From a virus: a DNA stretch of 64,000 bases. Shown here piece after piece: positions 34,053-41,985 of the stretch (its first letter is position 1; every line of letters starts with the position of its first letter). The position numbers and the translations under genes are program-made. The notes beneath the pieces are model-generated. The model saw only the letters and a program-made list of their open reading frames with translations. It did no database searches and was not told where the DNA came from. The stretch lies in the IMG/VR virus record IMGVR_UViG_3300025880_000012, positions 1 to 64,000 of that record; one strand, given 5' to 3'.

Positions 34053-34057
34053 AAAGG
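34053..34057 (+). promoter_or_regulatory. Ribosome binding site of capsid gene
   Basis: AAAGG eleven bases before the ATG at 34069, the best-placed site for the most abundant virion protein. Confidence 0.65.
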
Positions 34058-34068
34058 TAAAATTTAAA

Positions 34069-35202
34069 ATGAAAATTACATTAAAAAGAACACCCGAACA
34101 AATTGAGCTCGTTAAAGCAATGGCTTCTAAAAACCGCGATGTCGCGTATGAAGCTCAAGTTGCATTAGCAGAATTTATTGGACCTGTATTGGCTAAGGTT
34201 ATCAACCAAGCTCCTACACTCAGTAACTTATTCTCAAATTTCGCATTTAGCGCTGATGAAAGCCCAAGTATCCCAATGGATCTTTACTATGACGTAACTG
34301 ATGAAGATTATGTCACTGTTTGGAGTCAAGCCGTACCTGGTGGCCTTCCTACTAACACAGTAACACCTATCGGTGGTGAAATGAAATTCACAACCTATCG
34401 TCTTGATAGTGCTATTGATTTCGATAAGCGTTATGCTCAACGCTCCCGTATGGATGTTATTAGTAAGTCTTTCTCTCGTATTGCTCAAGAAGTTCTTCTC
34501 AAGCAAGAACGTAATTCTGCCACTCTTCTTCTTGGAGCTTTGGCTGAGGCTAAAACAAAAGGACGCAACCATGTGATCAAAGCTGCCAACAGCGGACGTT
34601 TGATTCTTGACGATTTCAATCGTCTTCTTACACTTGGCAAACGCATCAATACTGCTTGGACTGGTGGTACACCTGAAGGTGGTATCGGAGGCCGTGGAGT
34701 AACTGATCTTATCGTTTCTCCAGAAGTTGTACAAGGTCTTCGCGAAATGGCTTACAACCCAATTAATACCAAGGGTAACAACACTGATATCGCTGCTACT
34801 GATAGTATGCGTGAAGCTGTATACTCTAACGGTGGAATTCCTGAATTCTATGGTATCAATATCATGGAGCTTCAAGAAATGGGTAAAGGTCAACGTTTCA
34901 ATACTTTGTTTTCTACCCTTGTCAACGATAAAGATAATGACATTGGCTTTAAAGGCGATGATCAAGATCCAGAAGGGTTCACATTTGGTGACACTAACGA
35001 TTCTGAAATCGTTATTGGTCTTGATAAGCGTGTTGAGTCTATGCTTCGTGCAGTTGCTACCGATTCTGAAACTGGTTCCGAGTTCTCCTTGGTTGCTGAT
35101 GATCAATACAGTGTTCGTCAATCCAAGATTGGATACTATGGTTCTATCGAAGAAGGTCGCATGATCCTCGACAACCGAGCCCTCTTTGGACTTGTAGTGT
35201 AA
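34069..35202 (+). CDS. Major capsid protein (HK97-fold type)
   Basis: A 377-residue protein with the size and location of an HK97-fold major capsid protein. An N-terminal helix (LVKAMASKNRDVAYEAQVAL) is followed by NLFSNFAFSADESPSIPM (E-loop region). The spine helix RIAQEVLLKQERNSATLLLG and TDLIVSPEVVQGLREMAY in the P/A-domain transition come next. A late IVIGLDKRVESMLRAV and a closing strand DNRALFGLVV complete it. There is no separate delta domain; the scaffold precedes in another gene. It uses mostly CGT/CGC for Arg and CTT for Leu, in contrast to AGA and TTA in neighbouring portal and terminase genes. A strong terminator follows. Confidence 0.88.
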   Translation: MKITLKRTPEQIELVKAMASKNRDVAYEAQVALAEFIGPVLAKVINQAPTLSNLFSNFAFSADESPSIPMDLYYDVTDEDYVTVWSQAVPGGLPTNTVTPIGGEMKFTTYRLDSAIDFDKRYAQRSRMDVISKSFSRIAQEVLLKQERNSATLLLGALAEAKTKGRNHVIKAANSGRLILDDFNRLLTLGKRINTAWTGGTPEGGIGGRGVTDLIVSPEVVQGLREMAYNPINTKGNNTDIAATDSMREAVYSNGGIPEFYGINIMELQEMGKGQRFNTLFSTLVNDKDNDIGFKGDDQDPEGFTFGDTNDSEIVIGLDKRVESMLRAVATDSETGSEFSLVADDQYSVRQSKIGYYGSIEEGRMILDNRALFGLVV

Positions 35203-35203
35203 G

Positions 35204-35220
35204 ATATTGTTCTACAATAT
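35204..35220 (+). repeat. Short inverted repeat after the capsid gene
   Basis: ATATTGT and ACAATAT flank a TCT loop, directly after the capsid stop codon. It could fold as a small hairpin protecting the mRNA end, upstream of the main terminator. Confidence 0.5.
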
Positions 35221-35228
35221 TCTTTATC

Positions 35229-35257
35229 AAAAAATCCACCTTTATGGTGGATTTTTT
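35229..35257 (+). terminator. Rho-independent terminator after capsid gene
   Basis: AAAAAATCCACC and GGTGGATTTTTT form a perfect 12-bp inverted repeat around a TTTAT loop; the second arm supplies the U-tract. It lies 27 bases after the capsid stop codon. By symmetry it could also act on the other strand. Confidence 0.9.
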
Positions 35258-35276
35258 GTTTATTAGAGTTATTATA

Positions 35277-35287
35277 TGTGTATAAAA
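35277..35287 (+). promoter_or_regulatory. GTGTATAAAA promoter-like motif after terminator
   Basis: TGTGTATAAAA lies 20 bases after the capsid terminator and 32 bases before the ATG at 35309. Unlike the other copies, it is not directly at the start codon, which favours a promoter over a ribosome-binding role for the motif. Confidence 0.55.
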
Positions 35288-35308
35288 CTTTAAATTATAG
35301 AAATTATT

Positions 35309-35710
35309 ATGGCCACAAACAAAAGAAAAACAACTAAAAAAACAACAACAAAGCCTTCAGCCAAAAAGAAACCAATGCAGTATGCAGATGGTAAAGTAGC
35401 TGATAATAGACAAGATCTAGCAAAAACTGTAGAAGAGTTAATGGGTGTCAAAAGCAGGGATCCATTCAAGTTGGCTAGTGGAGAACGTTTCGACGAAGCT
35501 GTAGCTAGTATGAGTTTATCACAACTTCAAGAAATTGCGGTTGAAGCTGGAGTGTTTCCATCTGGAACCAAAACTACATTAAAAAACAAATTAATGAAGG
35601 AGTATGAAAACCGTACTCATGGTAGGTATGGAGCGAGTACAAATAGTAAGCCAATTGTTGATCCAAAATCTCAAAGAGCTAAAGATATTCTTAGAATTAT
35701 AAACGAATAA
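35309..35710 (+). CDS. Basic protein with SAP-like motif
   Basis: A 133-residue protein. The first 25 residues are strongly basic (NKRKTTKKTTTK). Residues about 70-97 (MSLSQLQEIAVEAGVFPSGT followed by KTTLKNKL) fit a SAP/LEM-like helix-extended-helix that binds DNA in many proteins. It lies after capsid genes, where head-completion proteins are usual. Its stop overlaps the start of the next gene by one base. It may be a DNA-contacting head component. The SAP similarity is by pattern only. Confidence 0.5.
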   Translation: MATNKRKTTKKTTTKPSAKKKPMQYADGKVADNRQDLAKTVEELMGVKSRDPFKLASGERFDEAVASMSLSQLQEIAVEAGVFPSGTKTTLKNKLMKEYENRTHGRYGASTNSKPIVDPKSQRAKDILRIINE

Positions 35711-36654
35711 TGAATCAGTTGGGCGAGCTTGGATATCATATTTGGGATATTGAATTTGGAGATCATTCTACAGCTTTAGAAAGAGAGCGTAATGCTTTAT
35801 TAATTTCTGGGTATTTAGAAGCTAATATAGGTCAGTTAAATACATTAATTAACACTGACTTTTATGTTAATGAAGAGCAAGATTCAGTGGTCCCAGAACT
35901 AAAGTATGAAGAGAAAGCTATATTCACTCAATTATACTTGAAAGATTATATGAACAAGCAAGCTCGCAATATTTTAAGAAATGCAGCGAGTAGCTCTTCT
36001 TCTACAAATACTAGTAGCACGACCACTACTGATGGTGTAACAGACTGGATAGAGTTGAGAGAAGGTGATACCTCTATCCGAAGATCCGTCGCTACATCAA
36101 CCAGCAAGAATACATCAGCACAAATACTTCAAAAATCCGCAGCAGAAGCTAATCAACTATTAAAAGAGTTAGTTCATTCCTACAACATGTATGGATCAGT
36201 ACCATTACAAGTTGCTGGAATTGATGGTGGAGAAGTCGAGAGTACATATGTAAGATCTAGCGAACCAAACTTAACCAAAGAGCTTGATAAATTAAAAACT
36301 CAATTTAAGTTACTAAGTGAAGCATTCGTAAAAACTAACGAATCTACTCAAGAAGAGCTAAATAGTGTGAGGAATCAAATTACATCTCAAGCTATAGAAG
36401 GTTTTGCTAAAACTATACCTATACCCAAAGATAGCGAAGAATTATTTATTGATTGGTCTACAGAATTTTTTCCTCCATTTACTCCTACCGTACTAGCTAC
36501 TCTAAGAAGTTTAGATGCTGAAGATCCAATTGTTGCGTACAGAATTGAAGGTGGAGTATCTTTGGGAGGTGTGAGATTTGCATTTTCATCAAAAATACCT
36601 AGTCATTCATACGCTTTAGAAGTTGCGGCATTTATTATAGATAATACTAATTAA
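35710..36654 (+). CDS. Virion structural protein with shared C-terminal adhesin domain
   Basis: A 314-residue protein. The N-terminal 95 residues are helical with acidic clusters. Residues about 95-150 are a Ser/Thr-rich linker. A coiled helix (about 190-225) follows. The last 75 residues (FFPPFTPTVLATLRSLDAED, PIVAYRIEGG, IPSHSYALEV) are the same domain that ends the minus-strand proteins at 37377 and 38418. Because it shares that domain, it probably belongs to the head-tail junction or to attached fibres. It is the last rightward gene; its stop overlaps that of the convergent J-domain gene by four bases. Confidence 0.55.
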   Translation: MNQLGELGYHIWDIEFGDHSTALERERNALLISGYLEANIGQLNTLINTDFYVNEEQDSVVPELKYEEKAIFTQLYLKDYMNKQARNILRNAASSSSSTNTSSTTTTDGVTDWIELREGDTSIRRSVATSTSKNTSAQILQKSAAEANQLLKELVHSYNMYGSVPLQVAGIDGGEVESTYVRSSEPNLTKELDKLKTQFKLLSEAFVKTNESTQEELNSVRNQITSQAIEGFAKTIPIPKDSEELFIDWSTEFFPPFTPTVLATLRSLDAEDPIVAYRIEGGVSLGGVRFAFSSKIPSHSYALEVAAFIIDNTN

Positions 36655-37307
36655 CCAGCAATTTGTTCAAAAATATTAAGCTGGCTATCAGGATCAGCGT
36701 AGTACCATTTATACATTATATCTTTTTGTATGGTTGATATTTTGTCTTCCATTTTTTTAATTTCGCGCTCAATAGTTTCTAGTAGATCAGGATTAATTTC
36801 CTGAATGTCTATATCTAGATCAAGTGCTACTTTTAGTATTTTATTGAAATCGCCCGATAGTTTTCCAGAAGTTGCTTGCTGGTAGAGTTCGGCGCGCGAC
36901 TCTATTTCTTCTTCTGATAGCCCAGTCGTTTTATCGGGATGTGTTTGTTTCACTATTTCTCGATACAGTTCTTTTACTTGTTTTTTGTCTTTTAGTTTTT
37001 GCTTTTGTTGTTCTGGTTCTTTTTTAAATGGGGGCTCGATTCCTTTGCGCGAACAATAGTCAAACATTGTAGATATGAATGTTTGTTTGGCATGTTGGAA
37101 AATATCAGAAATTTCTTCGTATTCTATATTGAGATAAGATATTTTGTGTTTTAGTTTTTCAAATTTTTTTGCAAGAAGCTTGCGATATTCTTCTTCGTTA
37201 GCTTCGGTAGATAGATCGTCTTTATGTATGAACTTTTTGTTTTCTGGAATATACGCTCCAAGTTCATCTTTCTTGTGTTTTTTAAATAGATCTGTCCAGT
37301 CTTCCAT
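36651..37307 (-). CDS. J-domain protein, paralogue B
   Basis: A 218-residue protein. Residues about 110-150 include VKELYREIVKQTHPDKTTGL with the HPD tripeptide at 123-125. A coiled segment and the C-terminal KWYYADPDSQLNIFEQIAG follow. The N-terminal 100 residues are charged helices with an F-I-S-T-M-F-D-Y-C helix and a PPF motif. The same elements in the same order occur in the protein at 969-1511, so the two are paralogues. It lacks the Zn domain of DnaJ. Its own GTGTA motif follows the UUCG terminator at 37324-37351, so it is transcribed independently. A partner of host Hsp70 is likely. Confidence 0.8.
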   Translation of the reverse strand: MEDWTDLFKKHKKDELGAYIPENKKFIHKDDLSTEANEEEYRKLLAKKFEKLKHKISYLNIEYEEISDIFQHAKQTFISTMFDYCSRKGIEPPFKKEPEQQKQKLKDKKQVKELYREIVKQTHPDKTTGLSEEEIESRAELYQQATSGKLSGDFNKILKVALDLDIDIQEINPDLLETIEREIKKMEDKISTIQKDIMYKWYYADPDSQLNIFEQIAG

Positions 37308-37322
37308 GATGGTATTTACACA
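37308..37322 (-). promoter_or_regulatory. GTGTA start-proximal motif
   Basis: On the minus strand TGTGTAAATACCATC ends at the ATG of the J-domain gene and begins two bases after the terminator at 37324. A motif directly behind a terminator fits a promoter. Confidence 0.6.
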
Positions 37323-37323
37323 T

Positions 37324-37351
37324 AAAAAAGACGACCCCCGAAGGGGTCGTC
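37324..37351 (-). terminator. Rho-independent terminator with UUCG loop
   Basis: On the minus strand GACGACCCC and GGGGTCGTC pair over nine bases around a TTCG loop, followed by TTTTTT. The C(UUCG)G tetraloop gives high stability. It ends transcription of the leftward fibre unit just before the J-domain gene. Confidence 0.92.
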
Positions 37352-37376
37352 CAGGTTAAGGGTTAAGATTAATCGA

Positions 37377-38378
37377 TTATACAGATGCTAAAACATCAAT
37401 TTTATATCCTGTGGATGGAATTTCATCCGAGAACATAAATACTGCACTGCTTGTTGACGGATCTCCACTAAGTTGTACGCCAATGATAGGATCATCAGCA
37501 ACATAACTAGTAAGACTTCCTACAACTGCAGGAGCAGAAGCGAATCCAACACTACTATAATCAATAGTGACAGATATAGAGTTTTCACTTACATCTTCTT
37601 GAACAGCATATACATCGTTAGTGCTAACTAACAGCGCTAAGCTATCGATGTCATCTGCTACTGCGGTTTTGTTATCGCTGTCTTGAGTGTTCAAGCTTAA
37701 TACATCAGAATCTAGAACGGTAACATTACCAGCGTGTAGAGTTGACAAGCTATCGATGTTATCTGCTACTGCGGTTTTGTTATCGCTGTCTTGAGTATTC
37801 AAGCTTAATACATCAGAATCCAGAACGGTAACATTACCAGCGTGTAGAGTTGACAAGCTATCGATGTTATCTGCTACTGCGGTTTTGTTATCGCTGTCTT
37901 GAGTGTTCAAGCTAGATACATCAGAATCCAGAACGGTAACATTACCAGCATGTAGAGTTGACAAGCTATCGATGTCATCTGCTACTGCGGTTTTGTTATC
38001 GCTGTCTTGAGTGTTCAAGCTTAATACATCAGAATCCAGAACGGTAACATTACCAGCATGTAGAGTTGACAAGCTATCGATGTCATCTGCTACTGCGGTT
38101 TTGTTGGTGTTGTCTTGATTGTGTAAGCTTAGTACATCAGCATCAAGATTAGCATCATCGCCAGCGTGAAGAGTTGACAAACTAGTGATGTCAGTTTCTA
38201 CAGCGGTTTTGTTGGTGCTATCTTGAAGGTTTAAGCTAGACACATCAGATTCAATGCCTGCACGACTAATTAATACGTTGGAGCCATCTGTAATTTCAAA
38301 TGCTCCAGCTTCACTAGACTCAATGCGAACCTGATCGCCGTTGAGTGCCAATTTTTCGGTTGAGAATATTTTTGCCAT
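37377..38378 (-). CDS. Coiled-repeat fibre protein A
   Basis: A 333-residue fibre. The N-terminus MAKIFSTEKLALNGDQVRIE is shared with the next gene and resembles the start of the gene at 2328. Residues about 50-245 are tandem 18-residue units of two alternating types (NTQDSDNKTAVADDIDSL and STLHAGNVTVLDSDVLSL). Hydrophobic positions are spaced as in a trimeric coiled fibre. Residues 250-333 form the C-terminal beta domain with DPIIGVQLSGDPST and SDEIPSTGYKIDVLA, also found at 35710 and 38418. It probably forms a long thin appendage ending in a receptor-binding head. The terminator at 37324 follows. Confidence 0.7.
   Translation of the reverse strand: MAKIFSTEKLALNGDQVRIESSEAGAFEITDGSNVLISRAGIESDVSSLNLQDSTNKTAVETDITSLSTLHAGDDANLDADVLSLHNQDNTNKTAVADDIDSLSTLHAGNVTVLDSDVLSLNTQDSDNKTAVADDIDSLSTLHAGNVTVLDSDVSSLNTQDSDNKTAVADNIDSLSTLHAGNVTVLDSDVLSLNTQDSDNKTAVADNIDSLSTLHAGNVTVLDSDVLSLNTQDSDNKTAVADDIDSLALLVSTNDVYAVQEDVSENSISVTIDYSSVGFASAPAVVGSLTSYVADDPIIGVQLSGDPSTSSAVFMFSDEIPSTGYKIDVLASV
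37642..38130 (-). repeat. 108-bp tandem repeats in fibre A
   Basis: Units start on the + coordinate at 37642, 37750, 37858, 37966 and 38074, the last one partial. Copies differ by only a few bases, so recombination between them is expected. Each encodes two 18-residue coiled units. Confidence 0.88.
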
Positions 38379-38417
38379 ACCAATATTTATTTTAGGTTAG
38401 GAACCACATTCAACCAA

Positions 38418-39542
38418 TTAGATAGACGCCAATACGTCGAATGTATAATTATCCGAAGGAATTGAGTCAGAGAATACAAACGTTGCACTAGTTGTGCTAG
38501 GAGCCCCACTAAGTTGAGCACCAATGATAGGATCATTAGCTCCTGTGCTTCTGAGAGTTCCAACAACTGCAGGTGCACTAGTGAATCCAGCACTAGTGTA
38601 ATCTACAGTGATAGATGCGATACCAGCTTGCATTCCATCGGTAGATGTAAGATTGTCAGCATATACATCATTTGTACTAATGATTGCTGACAAGCTAGCG
38701 ATACTACTGTCAAGAGTACTTTTGTTAGTGGAATCTTGAGTGTCGAGACTTCCGACTTGACTATCAAGACTGCTAACATTTGTGCTTTCAACGGTAGCTA
38801 AACTAGCGATACTGCTGTCGAGAGAACTCAGGTTAGCGGAATCTTGAGTGTCGAGACTTCCGACTTGACTATCAAGGCTGCTAACGTTTGTGCTTTCAAC
38901 GGTAGCTAAACTAGCGATACTGCTGTCGAGAGAACTCAGGTTAGCGGAATCTTGAGTGTCGAGACTTCCGACTTGACTATCAAGACTGCTAACATTTGTG
39001 CTTTCAACGGTAGCTAAACTAGCGATGCTGCTATCAAGAGAGCTCAGGTTAGCGGAATCTTGAGTGTCGAGACTTCCGACTTGACTATCAAGGCTGCTAA
39101 CATTTGTGCTTTCAACGGTAGCTAAACTAGCGATGCTGCTATCAAGAGAACTCAGGTTAGCGGAATCTTGAGTGTCGAGACTTCCGACTTGACTATCAAG
39201 GCTGCTAACATTTGTGCTTTCAACAGAAGCTAAACTAGCGATACTGCTGTCGAGAGAACTCAGGTTAGCGGAATCTTGAGTGTCGAGACTTCCGACTTGA
39301 CTATCAAGGCTGCTAACATTTGTGCTTTCAACGGTAGCTAAACTAGCGATACTGCTGTCGAGAGAACTCAGGTTAGCGGAATCTTGAGTGTTCAAGCTTC
39401 CGATGTCAGATTCAATCGTAGCACGACTAATTAGTACATTGTCATTAGCGTCTGTAATTTCAAACGCTCCAGCTGTACTCGACTTAATGCGGATACTATC
39501 CTCATTAATTGATAATTTCTCGGTTGAGAATATCTTTGCCAT
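38418..39542 (-). CDS. Coiled-repeat fibre protein B
   Basis: A 374-residue paralogue of fibre A: same N-terminus (MAKIFSTEKLSINEDSIRIK) and same C-terminal domain (about 300-374; DPIIGAQLSGAPST, SDSIPSDNYTFDVLA). The middle has about 13 alternating 18-residue units (DTQDSANLSSLDSSIASL and ATVESTNVSSLDSQVGSL), nearly identical to each other and very rich in Ser and Thr. A CTGTACATAA variant of the start motif lies 15 bases before its ATG. The repeats give length to the fibre; Ser/Thr density makes them plausible targets for the glycosyltransferases encoded directly upstream. Confidence 0.7.
   Translation of the reverse strand: MAKIFSTEKLSINEDSIRIKSSTAGAFEITDANDNVLISRATIESDIGSLNTQDSANLSSLDSSIASLATVESTNVSSLDSQVGSLDTQDSANLSSLDSSIASLASVESTNVSSLDSQVGSLDTQDSANLSSLDSSIASLATVESTNVSSLDSQVGSLDTQDSANLSSLDSSIASLATVESTNVSSLDSQVGSLDTQDSANLSSLDSSIASLATVESTNVSSLDSQVGSLDTQDSANLSSLDSSIASLATVESTNVSSLDSQVGSLDTQDSTNKSTLDSSIASLSAIISTNDVYADNLTSTDGMQAGIASITVDYTSAGFTSAPAVVGTLRSTGANDPIIGAQLSGAPSTTSATFVFSDSIPSDNYTFDVLASI
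38695..39400 (-). repeat. 108-bp tandem repeats in fibre B
   Basis: Units recur every 108 bases from about 38695 (38803, 38911, 39019, 39127, 39235, 39343). Conservation is close to complete at DNA level, indicating recent expansion or gene conversion. Confidence 0.9.
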
Positions 39543-39588
39543 ACCTTTATGTACAGCTAATTATCTATTTTGTGAAATTTTTTTTTGA

Positions 39589-41985
39589 CTATTTTGAGCC
39601 CCAATACCGCATAAACACTGACTTTAAGCTATTTCCGTAAGCCATAAAGTGCATAATAAAAGTTTCATTATCAACAAACCTTGGATCGGTATTAAATTTA
39701 CTCATTGGGAATATTTTTCTATTATTTCCATGAGGGTCAGATCGTTTAAGGATATCACAAAACACTTCTTGATCTCCTCCGCTAGAATACAGTTCACTTT
39801 TATTTCCATGGAAATCTTTCCATTTTTTTATTAGGTTTTTTGTATACTTGTGATTTTTAAAAATTACAACTCCACTATTTAACATAGAATTATATCCAAT
39901 ATCCTCACAAGCAATTATTTTTTTAATTGGAACACACTCACTTAAAATATTTTCAAACTTTTGATTTGGGTTAAAAATGATAGTATCAGAATCCATCCAT
40001 ACAATTGTTTCGTGGTTATCGAAATGATTGAGGATAGCATGTGATTTAGACCAGTTTGGGTGAGATTCTTTATCTAGCCTGTCTCTATAAACGTGAAATG
40101 TATATCCTTGCTTGAAAGCATAATCGCGGATACTAATTTCGGATTCAATTGCGTATTCTGATATTTCAGGAGTATATAATGAAACGATACCTATTTTTTG
40201 TCCAGGGTTATAGCAAGTGTATTTCTCTTGAGGCACTTCTCTCTTTGGTAAATTTTTAGCTACAAAATCAAGAAAATTATATTTTTGAAATTTTTGCCAT
40301 TCATTTTTTAATTTAATGAATTCTTTTTGCTTAGATGTAACATCATCAAATGATCTGATAATGGGGTAAAAAATACTAAACTTCCTCCAAAATTCAGAAC
40401 CCAAACAATCACTATTCCAGGGTTTATCTTTTCCGATAAAATGTAATACTCCTTGAGTATGTTCCACTACACCATCCCTTTTTAATAAATGAACCCCATT
40501 TTCTTGGAGTGTAATGCAGTGCTCTAATTTAAAAAGGTTATTGGAGGCACCCTTCAGTTGATCAGGAACGAGTATATTTAATTCGTCGGGCAGTACATCA
40601 AAATTACATTTGCAGAATAGATTTATTACATCTTGATCTCCTCCAGTCGTTGGAATTTGATAATTATTTTGTCTTTTTTCGTTCAAGCAAAAATCTGTAA
40701 ATTTTTCTTTTCGAAGTCTTTCTAAATTTAAAACAATAACTCCACAATTCCCGAGCACTCGATCTCCAAAACTAAGTGGATTTTTATTCTCAGTCACGGT
40801 TCCTTTAGAACCGTTAAATGTTCGCCAGCCATTCTTAATCTCTGGCCTCAGCGCAATTCCAGAAATATCTGTTTTTATATTATCAAATGCACTTAAATTA
40901 ACATAAGGAATTGTATCTATATCAAAGTATATAACCCTATTAACGTCTTGAAGTATCTCCGGCATTTGTAATTTTAAATTTGCCGAGCTTGATATATGAC
41001 TTATAGATTTCCATGATTGATCGCACTCAATTATTAACTCTTTCTGCATGTATTTCTTGAAAGTGATATTGTGCTTGTTTACTAAAAATTGCTCTATAAA
41101 AGTTAAGTCAGATTCTTCTCCAGAATAAATAAAATGAATATTAATGTTATTATTTGTATTTTGTTGACACAATGCATTAATTGGATTTATTGCGTACTCT
41201 ATTAAATTAGAATCGCAACAAAAGCACACATCATAAGTAGAATTAGTTTCTTCAGTAAATTTATCTTCATCAAACCTAATATCGGAATTTTTATCTAATT
41301 CTATATTATCATTCTCTTCGTGTAACTGTCTAGCCATTAATGGATTAAGGTGAAATAATTTATTTGGCGCGGAGAATAATTTATTTTTATTTACAAAATT
41401 AATCATAAAGAAATCCAGGGCGCCATCAAATCCTCTTTGTTCAACCCATTGACACATTAAAGAGGCACATTGTTTCGATATAACGTAAGAGGAAGCATTC
41501 ATGTGCCAATAGTGATCATCCTTAATGAAGAAGTCTTGCTTTTTAATATTATTAAAATAATTATTGTATGGTTGTAACACTTTGTGATAACTAGGCTTAT
41601 TATATGGTTGACAGCCGCCGAGATATATCAAGGAGTAATCGCTAGGCATAGAGTGCGACCATACACTATTCCAGAATTTAGTAAAACCTTCCTCAAACAC
41701 TACATCATCTTCTAATATTAAATAATTATCTGCATTTTGATCTTCTACTAACTGCTTCCATAATCTATAATGACTAATTGCACATGCTATTTCTGATTTT
41801 TTCTTTTTTAAATATAAATCATCAGGAAATAGTTTTTTAATTTCCTCCGTGAGCTCTAGGGATTTAGAGTCAATAGCAGGAAACCTTTCTGTAAAAAATG
41901 GAGTATTTTTATATATATGATCTAACCGATCAGTTCGTCTATCGAGATTGATAAAAAAAGATTTAGATATTTTATTTAATTTCAC
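39589..41985 (-). CDS. Three-domain glycosyltransferase
   Basis: A 798-residue protein with three consecutive glycosyltransferase-like domains. Residues 1-230 fit family 25 (SFFINLDRRTDRL, then AISHYRLWKQL, LILEDDVVF). Residues about 250-530 fit family 8 (VCFCCDSNLIEYAINPINAL, VIYFDIDTIPYV with a DxD motif, and a GNCGVIVLNL strand). Residues about 575-798 fit a galactosyltransferase/MNN10-like domain (IVWMDSDTIIF with a DxD motif, NSGVVIFKNH, and a GGDQEVF segment). All three have acidic metal-binding motifs, so all may be active. It overlaps the next gene by four bases. It may build an oligosaccharide on fibres or on the host surface. Confidence 0.75.
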   Translation of the reverse strand: MKLNKISKSFFINLDRRTDRLDHIYKNTPFFTERFPAIDSKSLELTEEIKKLFPDDLYLKKKKSEIACAISHYRLWKQLVEDQNADNYLILEDDVVFEEGFTKFWNSVWSHSMPSDYSLIYLGGCQPYNKPSYHKVLQPYNNYFNNIKKQDFFIKDDHYWHMNASSYVISKQCASLMCQWVEQRGFDGALDFFMINFVNKNKLFSAPNKLFHLNPLMARQLHEENDNIELDKNSDIRFDEDKFTEETNSTYDVCFCCDSNLIEYAINPINALCQQNTNNNINIHFIYSGEESDLTFIEQFLVNKHNITFKKYMQKELIIECDQSWKSISHISSSANLKLQMPEILQDVNRVIYFDIDTIPYVNLSAFDNIKTDISGIALRPEIKNGWRTFNGSKGTVTENKNPLSFGDRVLGNCGVIVLNLERLRKEKFTDFCLNEKRQNNYQIPTTGGDQDVINLFCKCNFDVLPDELNILVPDQLKGASNNLFKLEHCITLQENGVHLLKRDGVVEHTQGVLHFIGKDKPWNSDCLGSEFWRKFSIFYPIIRSFDDVTSKQKEFIKLKNEWQKFQKYNFLDFVAKNLPKREVPQEKYTCYNPGQKIGIVSLYTPEISEYAIESEISIRDYAFKQGYTFHVYRDRLDKESHPNWSKSHAILNHFDNHETIVWMDSDTIIFNPNQKFENILSECVPIKKIIACEDIGYNSMLNSGVVIFKNHKYTKNLIKKWKDFHGNKSELYSSGGDQEVFCDILKRSDPHGNNRKIFPMSKFNTDPRFVDNETFIMHFMAYGNSLKSVFMRYWGSK

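Noticed and set aside
34234-35121. Long minus-strand frame opposite the capsid gene
   Set aside because: It is an antisense shadow caused by the capsid gene's codon choice; no start signal, and the product has no plausible domain.
37642-39400. CRISPR array suspected from regular repeats on the minus strand
   Set aside because: Repeats are directly adjacent 108-bp coding units without unique spacers, and no cas genes are present.
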